Positions 1 through 14,000 of a stretch of DNA of 64,000 bases are shown piece by piece. Source of the DNA: Larimichthys crocea (Eukaryota > Chordata > Actinopteri > Sciaenidae); the NCBI RefSeq assembly GCF_000972845.2, contig NC_040018.1:17016444-17080443 (forward strand), written 5' to 3'. The position numbers and the translations under genes were made by a program. Below the pieces are notes generated by a model that saw only the letters and a program-made list of their open reading frames with translations, had not been told where the DNA came from and did not search any database. The first letter of the stretch is position 1. The number at the start of each line of letters is the position of its first letter.

Positions 1-3000
1 TCAAATGCTCTTAATGATTTTAGCAGAAACCAACCAGGATTTGTCTCACTCTAAACTTGTCACAATATGTCTCTGTTAATTACAATACCAGGTTTCCCCT
101 ATAATAGTCCAGAATCCTCCAGCATGGCAAAAAGATTTTTTTAATGCCAAAAATAACACCAAATATCCATTACTTCAAAAATCAATGTGTTTGTGGGTGC
201 ATTTATGCAACACTGACCTGAAATGTGAGTCTATCTTTCCCAGTTGCCTGGGAAACTGTATGCAAGTGCTATTGCAGAGTGCCTAAAATAAATAAATAAA
301 TCAATATTGATCAATGTAGAAAAAAAATATTGAGATAATTTGCTTTTCAAATTTTTTTTCAGCCAACCCTACAACTAATGATTGCTTTTGATAGCAACAT
401 AAATCTATTCTCCAAGTGCAGTATGACATTTAGGAGGATCTATTGGCAGAAGTGGAATATAATATGCATAAATATGTTGAACCAAATCGTGTTTTTATCG
501 TAGCCTGTTATGTCAACAGAGGGAGTGTGTCTTCTTCCACAGAGTCAGTGACACCCATGTTGCACCATCATGTTTCTAGTCAGTCAGTAAAATCATAACA
601 GTCATCAGAAAGGAGTTTTGGCCAGTCTGTAGTAACCAGATTAGATTATATATTATTAGATTATATTAACACCCTGTATATACTGTATACACAGAGGCAC
701 AATTTGAATTAGGTTTATGAGCCTAGCTAACACATCTGATAATACGGAAAGGACATGGCAAAGGCATTGGCTCAAGGCAGCTAGAAATGTCAAGAACCCT
801 AATTGGTGTTGTTAATAGTTTTTTGTAATGTTTTTTTTTTCTATTTAGCAAAAAGGTTATAGTGCATGTTACAAATTCAGCAATGCCTTGGTGCAACTCA
901 GACAGATTAACTGCTGTCAAACGTTTGCGGCCTGAAAATGAAAATATCTTTTTCCCCGGTGTTGCTGAAGGTGACTTAAACATCTTTGGACTCATTGATA
1001 ATTTAATATCAAGTGTGAGTAATGTCTAAGGAAAGTCTGAAGTAAATAATGATGAGTGGCACAACCGGTGTAGGACTTCAGGAGTGCATTTCTCCCTTAA
1101 AAGTGGTAATACCATTAACCTGCCCATTCAGAGCAGACTGAGGTACACTGTCTTGTTTAAGGACACTCCAGCATTTAGTCATAAGTCGGAGATTGAACCA
1201 CCAAACATGCAATTACTGAATGACCCACTGTACCGCCTGACCTTGTCACCTGTATAATTTAGTGTGAAGCAAGGAAGGGGGGCCACAAGGTGTTGTCAAC
1301 AAGGATGGGAACAATCCCATAAATCAAATTAATTTTTCTCAATGGCACAGTATGATTAATCAACGTTTGCCTACATTGAAAGATACAGGATTTAATTCAG
1401 ATTAAAGATAATTATGGAATTCTTTAAAATCATCTACAAGAGAAATTTAGTAAAACGTGTGTAAAATTACTGTTTATCTCCCTTAAACAGTCAGAGGTTA
1501 TTTTTTTCTAAAATCTAGTCTGACCGATAAAATGACAACGCCTAAAAAGTCTAGTATTTGTGAGCCATCGGCCAGTGTGACAGTTTCCTGCTCTAGTTAA
1601 GATGTTATTTTGTGATTAGCAGCTGATTTATGATCTCTCAGAGAATTAAATACCCCCTTTCTCTACTGACTGTGAAATTCTAACATAGAAGGAGGAAAAC
1701 ACTGTCTTGTGTGCCATTGAGTGGAGAAATTCAATCATGTGTATTTTGGGCTTTGGTCAAGGTGAATTACAGAGCCACAGCGCTGGCTTTTTCAGGCCAG
1801 TGTTCTGAGTGCTCTGCAGCTCTAAACGAGTGTACATGTATTTTCGACACGCTGTCTGGCGATTTAAAAAACAAAAAGAAAATGTAAATCATGAACCAGA
1901 AATACATACATCCCCATGCAATCTCCTGCTGACCTAGATTCATCAGTTTTATCATCTTCACCTTTTGCTGAGACTGTTCCAGAGAAGTGTTGATTGATTC
2001 ATAAGATCATTTCTTAGCTCAGCTAAAAGATTTCTTATCTTGTTGCATTGTATTGAAATGTGTAATATTTTGCCCAACAACAAGTTACACATACAAACAA
2101 ATGTTAGAATAGCTCTTTAAAACATTATTCGCTTCACATACAACTTAGTTGTAGTTTGTTAGTTGCTTAACAGTCCTGGGTCTCATTTTCTGTAAACACT
2201 TATCCATATCAGGGTCACGGGGCACTGGAGGCAGCTGGCATTTGGTGAGAGGTGAGGTTCACACTGGACACATTGCCAGTTCATCACAGGGCTGACACAT
2301 AAGAGACAAACAACCATTCACACTCACATTCACACCTACAGGCAATTTAGAGTCACCAATTAACCTGTTAACTGCATGTCTTTGGACTTCGGGAGGAAGC
2401 CGGAGTGAACCCGCCCTTCCTAAATGCCCTACATAGTGTGTGCATATTTTACAACACACTGTGAAATGTTCAACGGATCGATAACTTTACTGGTTGTCCG
2501 TGAACCGACTTCAAACAGGAAAACTTCAGGTTTCATGTTCTTTTAGTGTTCACTTTGTCATTTGGCCTGCTGAACTTGGCTTTAGCATGTGGAATAGCTA
2601 AATGACTACTCCCACAGGTTGGGGAGATGTTCAGGAACAGTCGAGAGAAATTGTGTGAGCTTCACGCCACATTTAAACCAACTGAATGACAAGTAGTAAG
2701 CTGGATGCCCCTAACTGTTTTTTCATGTTGCTTTTTCTGGAGCTGCAGTGTTTTTTACTGCATTAGCTCTGCGATCCATACCGGTGTGTGTTTTGCTGCT
2801 GTGCCCTAAATGTAATGATATAGCTAGGCGTGAAAAAGAAATATTCAAACTGCAGGAATTCCTTTGCTTGGCAACGTTGTGTCACTTTGATTAGCAGCTA
2901 GCAGGCAGAGAGCACTCAGTGCACTTTGGCTTATTTAGTTAGAGATACTGTGCAAATTACATTTGCAACACACATAAAGCACATCATGTGCAGACCATTT

Positions 3001-6000
3001 ATTTTTCCCACCGGACTCATCTTTTGGACCAGTTTGAGAAGGGTTGTGCTGCTCTTTGTATAAAAATCATTCTTTATTTTCTGCAGTCTCATTGAATTGA
3101 ATTTAACTCCTCAGCCTACAGCTGACATAAAAAAAAAATTGCACAGATTTCACAGCACATTTTCCTATCATTCTATTAGGACTGTGCCAATTATATTCTG
3201 TCAACCATCTTCTCTCCTATATTAGGGATTTTTTGAGTAACAAGTGTCATGTTAAGTCAAGTAAAGCCATGTCAGATCAAAGAGAGTTCTTTTTTTTAAG
3301 CACACTGTCCTGATCCTCATTTTTTTTTTCAGACAACGTACAGCCGCATCTACAGAATGTGGTTGTGAAACATTTTGATGACTTTGATTTCTGAACATTT
3401 ACCCTCTTCCTTTTTTTTAAGTTTCTGTTGAGAAAAGTGTCTTTGTGTCCTATAGTAATATGTCTATATATAGTTGCACATCAAACTTCATAATGTCCCA
3501 TTTTCAGTGGGAGATGGTCTTTAAATATGGCACCTTTGTACATCAACCAAAAGGTCAGAAGAAAGTAGATCCAAACATTTTAAACAATTTCTATTCAAGC
3601 CAGATACAGATAGGCATAAAAATTGACCTAGCAATTAGTGCCACAGTTTGTAAGAATAGTTATGTGTGACTTACCTTTAAATTAGTCACTGGTGTGGCCA
3701 ATGGATGTGTGCATGTGTGCGTGTGCACACATGTCTGCTGGAGGGGGACCTTACCCTTTATTGATTCTGACCTAAATATATTCTTTCAGCACAATCAGAG
3801 CAGATCACTGCCCTCAGGCCTGTATAGAGCTCTTGCTGTGCACAATTTTCAAAAACTCCTTCTGTTTATTTCTTTAATTTTCCCTAATGTACTAATCAGC
3901 AATATTCTCTTTTACATTCATCCTGCTCAGTGACATTACAATCTTCTTTGGCATCTAAATGCAACTGCTGAAACAGTTGGAAGCTAAATGTTTTTCTCGA
4001 GTACACATCAATGGTGATTTCAAAGCTATAATTTTTGACTGCTAGAGGGAACAAAGTAGAATTCAAAGCAATCTCACAGCAATAGTCCTGATATATCCAT
4101 TTATCAGCTTTTCATGGATAATGTACCACATTTCCACCTTATATTATTTACACGTCAAGCAGAAACAGGGAAACTTGGACTTTAAACTGGGGTCCTTTAA
4201 TATGTACTGCACGTTATCTATAAAGTAGCATTTTAGCATTGTTTGGTCTACTGACTGCTGAGAAAAATATCTATGTCTCCTAGGCATGTTGGACGCGTAA
4301 CTTTTTTCACCAGCCCCTCATTTACTACAGCTCTCCACCATTTCACTCTTGACAGGTACTGTACAATCAGCTAGCGAAAGCTTGTGAGTTGCCTTATATA
4401 AGGGGTCTCAACCATGCACCCCAGAAACAATGAGCTGAGCATATAGCTATACATAGCTGTAGAATGGGCAGTGACATTTGCAGTATCAGAAAACTTTTCA
4501 CATTACACAGACCCATCGGATTCAGGGTTACAATTAAAAGTTAATTAAACAATATGATTAAAGGGAATAAATATCATAGTAGTTCCCACCAGATATTCCT
4601 GACCAAAGTTTAGTTACATTTCAACATTTCATTAATGATTATACTCCTAGTTGCTGTTTTACAGACTATCAATAGCCTCTCTGTGTATTTCTACAGCAGG
4701 TAGTTATTCTCAATACACAGTACATGTGGCTACTAATTATAGTTTGGCATTGAACATTTCGGTGTGTCTAAATAAGAGCCTGGGGTGGGATGGGATGACA
4801 CTGACCTTTCTGCCGATCTGAGAGGCATCAGCTGTGAATAGCATTAACAATGCCCTTGGTGACATTACCATTGTGATGTGAACAACATTTCACAGATCAT
4901 GGAGCAGGACTGTCGAGCTGGGATCACTGCTACAGAAAAATGACAGACAGCAAATTATTGTCTGACACAACTCCTTGTGGTCTGTTAAACATGCCCACCT
5001 CCTTTTATTAACAATGAGAGATATTTTTTTGGAATGTTTCAGCTTGCAAATGGTCTTGCTTCTCCAAATTAAACCCATAAAATCAACACTCTCTCTTGCC
5101 TTGCTCTCTGGTTGCTATGCGTTATTATTGTGGGACTGTACTCAAACTCAACCACCTGAATGTGGGGGGGAGATACCACCACCATGCTGACCATATGGCT
5201 AGCTTATTATGCACTGGCAGAGCATCTTAATGAGAGTCCACAACCTGACAGAGAGATTCTTTTAAGCCCACTCCACACATACACACTAATACACAAATGC
5301 GCACACACATCAATTAACATGCAGGCACATGGCTTCATAGATGCCAACACGCACACACACACTGACTCGTGCAAATGTACACACACCAGTTATGACACAC
5401 ATGTGGTGTGTATACAAACAAAATCTCTAATGCATGGTTTCTTTTTCTTTTACACACTCACACACAGTTACACACACACAATGAAAACTGTAAAAGCCCT
5501 GTACTGACACCCAGTGGTAACAGTCACACACTAAATCTGTTCTGGTCAGGTCAGCACTCGACACACCACTTGGGTTAGAACAATTGTTAATAAAAATGTG
5601 TTTGGTTATAATACAACAACAGAGCTGCAGTTCCCATGGTGCTGAATGAGTTTTATATGGGATGTAAACTTTACAATCATAGACTGAGATAAAGAAGAGA
5701 TAAAATCTTATTTCATGCTGCTGTTGGTCCACTGCTGAACCCTTAGAAAAACAACCTTATATATACACACACACAAGTATACAAAGCTTAATCCAAACGA
5801 CTATTCTGGATATCTTTAGTCATACAGAGATGACATTATATCAAAAGACATTCTGGTAAATAAGCCATGTCAGTTTTATTTATATTGATAATGACATATG
5901 AATTCTAAATCAAAATTCTAAGTGTTGGCTTTTTGGTTTGTTTTTTCACAAGTGTATTCAATATACTGAAAACCCAGTATTTCTGCACAGTTTCAGATAA

Positions 6001-7296
6001 AGATGAAACTATTATTATTAGCACTGTACTTTTTTGAGGAATTCAAATCCAGTAGCAGCTGCATGGGATTGCTTATGACCCAAACATTTCTAATAACTCC
6101 AGATCACTGTAAAGCCCGCATCTTTTGTTTTTCTAAGGTGTAATCATTACAAAATAAACAGTTTACTATACAGCACCTTAAACAACATTTATATAACCAC
6201 AATATATTTTGGCTTTTAAATTATTATCATAAATTGTGTAAGTCATTATTTGTTAGTCATTCTGAGCTACAATCCTGAGGGAACAATTATTATCTCATTA
6301 GTTTTGCTATCATTAGATTAGCTTTATGTATTTATGTTGACGATAACAGTTGAATTATATATTAAAGTTGATTTAATTAAAGTGGCATTATGTATGCAAA
6401 ACCTGTAATTTTTGCAATTTAGCGTCCCCAGTTTCAGAATGCAATACAACTGCTGTAAATATGGACAGTTGTACATGTGTGTTTGTTATGATTAAATTAC
6501 AGATCAAAAACTAGCAAGTCAACAACTTTACTAACAGCAAAACATCAAGCAATTTCAACAACACAAGTCATAGCATTCAGCTAATATTACTTACTAGTCC
6601 GACAGATAGAAGCCCAGCTCAGCGATTTTTTTCACGCTTTTTGTCAATGATGTTTGGGATTGAAAAAGTCAATCCCAGTTTAACTTTTGTCTTTTTTTTT
6701 CTTCTTTGCTTCCTCCGTCACCATCCTTTATGGTCTTTTATCCTTTATGTCCATAGAGGCTGCAGAGGCTGGTTACCTTGTCTGCTTACCCAGCTCCAGT
6801 TCTGGCATAACACTGGCTCTGCACCCTGTCGCACTCTCCTACGCACGGGCCTGAAAACTATTTCTGGTGGTCCAAACAACCTGTGGTGGAAACACTAACA
6901 CTTCTGGGCCACCCAGCTAACAAAGTCAACTAGTTGGAGTTGAGGCCGAGCAGAGAGAAAACTAGAAAACCAGAAAACATGTTCTTCATGAAATTTGGTC
7001 CAATTTGACCAAAATTTCATACCCAGAGCACAAAGTTACATAGTGAAACTGGTGTACAAGGAACAGAGTGGGAATGACAGAGACAGCATTCACCTGAACG
7101 TCAGGGTACCACACATCAGTGTAGCATCAAAGTTGAAATGAGTTATTTTATGGTACATAAGGTACACAATGGGGCTTTTATCCAATAAATCACTTTATTC
7201 AAATTGAGGATTTAGTTTTACAGTGGTGACACCATTAAATATGACAATAGACGTTCAAATCTTTATTCAAGATCCTTTTGACTGAGAGCTTTGAAT
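1..7296. other. AT-rich gene-free stretch
   Basis: I find no supportable gene here. Open frames are short, have no matched splice sites and resemble no family. The contents are AT-rich unique sequence, a CA-rich patch near 5,270-5,490, a short inverted repeat at about 6,987-7,020 (ATGAAATTTGGTC facing its complement), an old interspersed repeat near 2,190-2,415, and a weaker repeat-like stretch near 1,080-1,250. It is likely intergenic DNA upstream of the chitin synthase gene. Confidence 0.6.
2188..2415 (+). repeat. Dispersed teleost repeat fragment
   Basis: The stretch runs from 'cttatccatatcagggtcac' through 'tttagagtcaccaattaacc' to 'gggaggaagccggagt'. This wording recurs throughout fish genomes as an interspersed (LINE/SINE-type) repeat. 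A fragment of the same family lies on the other strand at 9,158-9,275. The exact family name cannot be fixed by eye. Confidence 0.65.
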
Positions 7297-8495
7297 CAGG
7301 GATGTAGTGGTAAAAAAAGAGGTGGGTAAACTATACATTTTGGGATCGGGGGACCACGGCGTTGTAAGGGCCAATTCATAGTCGACGCAAGCATGACGCA
7401 AGGAGGCTACGATGTGTATTTTATGAAACAACTTTTCTGACACATAGGATTGTGTGTGTATGAGTGTTTGTAAATGTGCATGTGTGTGTACTTGTATGTG
7501 TGTGAATGCATGTATGTATGTTTGTGTGTGACAAGGGTTCCCTGAGGTCTCTACTCTGTATCAGTCATAATTCGAGATACACAATACGCATGTTTGAGGT
7601 TTATTAAATCTTAATAAAGAGAAAAATAATGTCAGTGTGAAAGAAAGCAAAAAAAAGAACAATATCAAATAATCATTATAGCACTGAACTTAACTTTGTA
7701 GCTACCCATAGTCATAATGTCACTCACAACAGTGCCCACAGAGCCTCTTTGTCTGTTGGATATTTTAGTGTGCAGGGACGTGCACGTGGATCTGAAGCTG
7801 CCCTGTGATATGATAATTACCAAAAACTTTAGACTGCACTAACAACGCCATTGTCTGCCAGAAAGGTAGGCTAATTTGTTGGCACGAGTTAACAACCTAA
7901 CGTTAGTTAGTGGCATGGTCCACAAACCAAAACGATGGGGAGTTTATCCTAAAAACGTGAAGTTTAGGATTCTTTTTGGACTCACTGTGTCGAGATATTT
8001 TGCTGGTCTCAGCTGGAAGATTGCTGCCTCGACGCTTTAGAAATCGCCTAATATCCATTTCACCATAACTTCACACACGTACGTAATCAGTAACATGCAA
8101 GGTGCTCTGTCTTGTGGATAGAAGCACTGTAGTTGGTAGCGAAGCTAATGTAAACGTGTGGATGAAATCTCGCAGTCTGCTGGCTCCCGCAAGAGGGCGA
8201 ATTACTACGCGTATAGGCTACGCAGTGATAAAACCCACAAGAACTCATGCTTGCAGGATCTACTAGTTGTAGGCAATTGAAAAATAACGGGAAAGCGTTA
8301 TTAATATCTGTAGTTTATAAAACAAGAGACATGCGTGCGTAAACTGTATGTAGAGGTGGATAAACTATGATTGAACGTGCGCAAACTGTATTTAGAGGTG
8401 CGTAAACTATATTTAGAGGTTCGTAAACGCTATTTCCAAAAATCTGGAGGTGGGTAAACGGCGTTTACGTGCGTTTACCCACCACTACATCCCTG
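7297..8495. mobile_element. Non-autonomous hAT-type DNA transposon, 1,199 bp
   Basis: The element starts with CAGGGATGTAGTGGT and ends with its exact reverse complement, giving 15-bp terminal inverted repeats. It is flanked by perfect 8-bp direct repeats CTTTGAAT (7,289-7,296 and 8,496-8,503). An 8-bp target duplication with CAGGG-type ends is the hAT superfamily signature. The interior has no transposase frame but carries several degenerate copies of a 'gtaaactatatttagaggtg'-like subrepeat near the right end (about 8,331-8,470). The intact ends suggest a fairly young non-autonomous insertion. Confidence 0.85.
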
Positions 8496-8751
8496 CTTTG
8501 AATGTGAAAAAAAACAAAAAAACAGGACAGTCAGAACAGCCCTAATAGCCCAATACCACAATTTACAACGTTTCCTCAAGGGGCTTTACAATCTATCCTT
8601 CGACCCTCTAATGTACTCGCACAATAAAAAAGAGGTAGTGTTTATGTGAAGCCCCGAAAAACAACACCAGTGCACCTTCCCTACAGCATTTTCATTGCCC
8701 AAGGTTATCTTTAGTACAGAACACTAAGCTAAGTGTTGGCTTTAGTTAATT

Positions 8752-8874
<123 letters not shown>

Positions 8875-9157
8875 ATGACCGTGAGGTAAAAGCCATTGTG
8901 TGAATTACTGGAAAATGCTGGAGTCGAGGTTTGTGTGTGTGTCAGAGTGAAAATGATCCTTGTACCTTTTTATTGCCCCCCATAAAACTTGATAACAAAA
9001 AACAAATCACACACTCACACACACACACACACAAAATTAGAAATCACAAAAATGGGTGGCAACCGTTACGCTCATGGTTATCTTTAAAATATTAGTCGAA
9101 CCTACATACTTAATTTCTGGTCTACGTAGTTTACATAGAGTATGTGATATATGATGA

Positions 9158-9275
9158 GCTGGCGAGTTGTCCAGGGTGTATCCCATCTCATGCCCAAAGT
9201 CAGCTGGGATTGGTTCCAGCCCACCTACAACCTTGATGAGGATAAGCAGTTACAGAAAATGGATGGATGGATAGC
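9158..9275 (-). repeat. Dispersed teleost repeat fragment with GGAT tail
   Basis: The sequence 'tccagggtgtatcccatctc...agctgggattggttccagcc...ggataagcagttacagaaaa' followed by (TGGA)n is the widespread fish repeat also seen at 2,188-2,415, in opposite orientation. It lies between the two units of the direct duplication. Confidence 0.65.
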
Positions 9276-10294
9276 TTACATGAACTACGATCATCAGAAT
9301 ACACACTGTGACTAATTGGCCTAGAGACGGCACAAGGGGAGTCCCTGCAAGATTCATTAATTTAGATTCATTTACATTCATTTATTAAAACTATAGTCAA
9401 CACAAACCATAAGACAAAACAAAAGACAATGATGTGACTCCACATGTGGCAGTGCAGCATGTCATAAGTAACTGATGTCAAAACCAAAAACTATGGATCC
9501 AGTGGAGTGATTTAAGAATGAGAAACAACTAGCCAAGAGGTTGGTGAATTGGCAGGTAAATAGTCATGAAAACACAAAAGTGTTTACAGGTGTAGGTTGA
9601 GACATGACAGCTTCTGAGCTCTACACCAAAAGTCTGTAAAGCAGTACCCAGCTCAGATCTTTTGCAAGAACACAGAAAAGAAAAATACAATACAGTGGCC
9701 TGGAGCTTGGCAAAATCATGGCTTACCATGAATACAGTTAATTTTTAAGATGGAATGAAAATATCTAAAATATATCTATATCTATGTGGGTTGTACACTG
9801 ATATGACTATGGAAAAGTACCCCGAAGGCTTCTTTCTTGAACAAATGACTATTGAAGAATATTTATATACTGGTGGTGGTGGCTACGTCTATACGGATTC
9901 CACCAGAACCAAAAGGCAACCAATGCTCCCATATTGTCTTCCACCATGTTCACTTAAGGTAGCAACAAACCTTGCCTCCTGTTCAGTTGAATCACTTGCG
10001 CACCTTCCCTACAGCATTTTCATCGCCCAAGGTTATCTTTAGTACAGAACACTAAGCTAAGTGTTGGCTTTAGTAAATTAAAAAAAGAGGGAGAGAGTGC
10101 ATGTGTGTGCATGTGTGTGCACGCACACACACGTGCATGCATGCGTGTCTATGTGCACAAAGTGAAGTCAAAGCCCTCGTGTGAATTACTGGAAATGGAG
10201 TCTCAGTGTAAATGATCCTTGTACCCTTTTATTGCCGCCCATGAAAACTTGATAGATAACAACATGTTCAATCTTTGCACACACACGCACACGC

Positions 10295-10342
<48 letters not shown>

Positions 10343-10464
10343 ACAGAAATCACGAAACTTGCGCGTCTTGGGTGATTACGTTATCTTATGCTCATGGTTT
10401 GTCCCATATTCATAACTTCTGGTCTGCATAGTTTACATAAACTATGATCACCAGAATACGGAAA

Positions 10465-10509
<45 letters not shown>

Positions 10510-10569
10510 ACAGGGGGCTGAGCCTGACTGTTTATGGGTGTTACTTTCATAAGATAGTACAAACACAGA

Positions 10570-10983
10570 TAGGGCGCACTGACTGACATTTCAACACAGT
10601 TGGTCTTCAGTCGTCCTCAGTTAAAGGCTTCTCAACATGAACGCGATTTTAAAATAAGTATATTGGAATTGGAGTTGGAATGTCACATCATTTTAATTTT
10701 ACTTTGAGTGACTGAAACTTCTTTGGCCGATATTTGAGTTTGGAAGAAATTTTGTAAGCGGGAGGCGAACTGAAGCAAAGCTTTATTGAAGAGATACAAG
10801 GGACTGCTGAAGACTGAAAGATAAAGGTACTCTTTCTCTGTTTTCTGATATTTTAATATGACTTAATGTGGTCAATGCTGATAATCATTCGGGAAAAAAA
10901 CTACATTTATTTGTCTTGTGGTGTTTCATGTTTCACTTAAAACTATTATACCGTACTATATACTGTAATCTTTTGATACACAG
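10570..10983 (+). promoter_or_regulatory. Candidate 5' UTR exon and promoter of chitin synthase
   Basis: The sequence upstream of the start codon contains a plausible non-coding first exon ending 'gataaag' at 10,826 with a gtactc donor. The following intron would end in a 'ttttgatacacag' acceptor at 10,983, just ahead of the exon carrying the ATG. There is no clear TATA box. The same sequence recurs inverted near 23,030-23,280. The assignment is inferred from splice signals only. Confidence 0.35.
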
Positions 10984-11025
10984 ACTCTACGTAACCCACC
11001 ATAAGGAGTGGAGTAGGCAAGCAAG

Positions 11026-11072
11026 ATGGAGGAACTGAAAAACAGAGGAAAGAAAAGAGAGACAAGACACAG
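11026..11072 (+). CDS. chs1: Chitin synthase exon 1 (start exon)
   Basis: The exon reads MEELKNRGKKRETRH plus AG, then a gtaaaa donor. The leftover AG joins the T that opens exon 2 at 26,007 to give serine and the frame SDTWDPFQLNP. The join keeps the frame and the strand. The short basic, charged N-terminus is cytosolic by inference. The equivalent site in the inverted copy (about 22,820-22,870, minus strand) has lost the ATG through indels, so this is the only usable start in the window. Confidence 0.75.
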
Positions 11073-14000
11073 GTAAAAACTAATCTACACTACATGTTAC
11101 ATTTTGAAGGTCATTATGTTTCATTTATGCTCTATTTTTTATGTGGTAACTGATCTTCCAAATGAGAGACAGGGGATAATATGTAACATGAGATTTTCGG
11201 TGTAACGCAAATCTATGATCCGATATGTCGCGATAATATCTGGATTCAAATGAACCAAACAGTGCTAGACACTGAATTGGTTGGTTTACTTTCTGTGTTA
11301 GTTTGTGTGTTTTCTACTGCTACTTTCCTCAGTTAAGCTGTGAACAACATATCCAAAATACCATATTTAAAACATGTACAAAAATTAGCCATATAGAAAA
11401 ACATGACTCGTATTTGAGCCCAACATTCAAAAGAAAGACAAAACTAACTCTAAACTCATGCCACTAATTCCGATTACCTAGAGCCATATCGACCAACACC
11501 TTGAATTTTCTGTTTTGTTGTACCAGCTGATATGGCAGGACTAAAATATCAAGTACTGGAATAGCTTGAAAAAAAATACCCCTTTTAACATGGTGCTTAA
11601 CATTGTGCATAACACTATTTTAACTACTTTAACTATTTTAACTATTCTAAAAGTACCATGAAAGTGTACATTTCATCCAGTATGGCAGGAAATGTGCATC
11701 CTTGTTGGTTAAAGGGTAACACGTGTTGTTCCTAAATAAGGAATTTACTGTGCAGTTCTTTGCCTTCCAGTAAGTTGTTAAGATTGAGCACAAATTAAAG
11801 CCAAATTTCAACTTTGACCTCTTCACTACAACTATAACTGTACACACATGATGGCAGTACAAAAGAATAACACTTCCTTATTGGACCATGTAGACAGACC
11901 ACTGGTCATTCCTGACTAAAAAACAGGGATATGAATGAATATGGATACATCCTTTATCTACATTATGAACAGATAATGCACCCAGAACAAATCCCAACAG
12001 CATGCAAATTTACCAGAATTTGTGCGGTAATATTTGCAATTAGGTTGTCAGTTGGCTTTTATCTGCAATCGGCAACTATTTTTATAATTGGTTAATATTT
12101 TAAGTCATCAATCAAGAATACAAAACATCCCTTGATCTATCTTCTCAAATGTGATAATTCTACACTTTTCTTTGCCTTAATTGACAGTAAATGTAAATGT
12201 GTTTGGGTTTTAGAGTCCAAGAAAAAAAAAACAAGAAATTAGATGAATTTCCAGAGAGGAAGAAGAGTAATGTAAACATGGTCTTCAGTGTTTAATGTTA
12301 AAATATGAGAAGACCATACTGGTCACATTAACTCATTGGGTAATAATAAACATATTATATATATTATAAAAAATTTAAAAAGTATTTATGTACTGTAGGA
12401 AAGTACAGATGAAAATAAAGTTGGGAAAACTATTGAGAAAAATCTAAAAAGCTTTCTTGGCCATTTTGTCCCTAGTCCCTAACTTGAGCTTGACAGTTTT
12501 AGTCTATCATCAAGTTGCACAAGGGATCTGGCTTCAATTATAGAGCAGATTGTTTTCTCGATTAATCCCTCATCTAATTTCTTAGCAATTATAAAAAATA
12601 GTTGCTGATTGCAGATGAAATCCAACTGACAGCCTAATTGCAAATATTACCGCACAAATTCTGGTAAATTTGCATGCTGTTGGTATTTGTTCTGTGTGCA
12701 TTATCTGTTCATAATGTAGATAAAAGATGTATCCACATTTATTCATATCCCTGTTTTTTAGTCAGGAATGACCAGTGGTCTGTCTACATGGTCTAATAAG
12801 GAAGTGTTATTCTTTTGTACTGCCATCATGTGTGTACAGTAGTTGTAGTGAAGAGGTCAGGTTTACTGGAAGGCAAAGAACAGCACAGTAAATTTATTTC
12901 CTTATTTAGGAACAAGATTAACACAGGTTTTCCTTTAACCAACAAGGATGCAAAGGCAAAACTTACTGTGCCATCAAGAAATCTATAGTTGGCTGCTGTA
13001 AGACAGATTTAGAAGGAAATACACACCATGCAGCTTTGAACTGACAAGTGTATTTCAGCTGTGCAAGCCACTTCCTGTCCATGGACACACAATCAGTCCA
13101 TTGACCATCATCATTGTTAAGAGGTTAATTGTTAGACATTGGTAATGGTAATTATCAATAATATGAGATGATGAAGTATTGTATTACCATATTTCTATTT
13201 TCTATAATTTACAGTGTAAGGAAACAGCTAATTTCCGTTGTGCACTGCTGTGCTTCTCTTTATTGCTGTGGCTAATATCGTCCCTGCAGATACTGACTGC
13301 TGTTAGGGGAGTTCTGCTCCATTTAAAATGTTAAATACCTACTTCAGTTTAAATCATATTCTTCATACGGGTTTCTGAGGTCAAAGACTTGGGTTGTGTT
13401 TCTGGGTTTACATTTTTATGTCCTGAGGAGAAGATGAGGAGGAGAAAATAACTACCTTTTAACTATATATATACATATACATATACATATACATATNNNN
13501 NNNNNNTGTCACTAATTTGCAAGCATAACATCAAAATTGAACAGCTACAATATAAACATATCAAAGATAACAACCTCCTGTACATTAAATATCAATTAAA
13601 GTTGCAATATATTTATTCATTACAATATAAAAAGAGGCACGCTCCCACAGAGAGTGTAGAACTAGGTTAACATGAAATTGAGTGTGCTTGATTTGAAATA
13701 GTATAAAGATAGAGAAACACTGAGTTTCAACCTAACTCTTACCCGGAGATGCTCTGGTCTGTAGTATAGCGGGAATAAACTTTGATTAGTTGCCCATGCT
13801 GCGTCTGTGAAAAAGAAGAACATAGCTTCACAACAATCTTGGATACAGATAATGAAAAGGACTCCAACAGCTGGAGACACATTCCTTAACAATCCCTCTT
13901 CTAACAATGCTAAGCATGGCGAAACAACACAGCGGTGTGGATGTTACCTTAGACGTTGAACACAATCTCAATAAGAACACGTGTAATTTTGAAGTGTGTT

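Larger units (their letters stand above)
10260..13400 (+). repeat. Block A of a large inverted duplication (forward copy)
   Basis: This block matches the reverse complement of 20,404-23,748. Matching pairs have coordinates summing to about 33,800-33,900 (for example 13,330 with 20,470, and 11,780 with 22,010). It contains the candidate 5' UTR, the only intact chitin synthase exon 1 (11,026-11,072) and the first 2 kb of intron 1 with a long-armed inverted repeat. The left border lies near 'ttcaatctttgcacac' at about 10,262. The right border lies about 100 bp before the N gap. Confidence 0.9.

Noticed and set aside
6641..6898. 85-codon frame with a hydrophobic start
   Set aside because: No splice support, no family resemblance, and low-complexity T-rich coding at its start.
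10219..10566. His-Thr and Cys-Val repeat frames near 10.3-10.5 kb
   Set aside because: They are translations of CA/GT microsatellites within the direct duplication.
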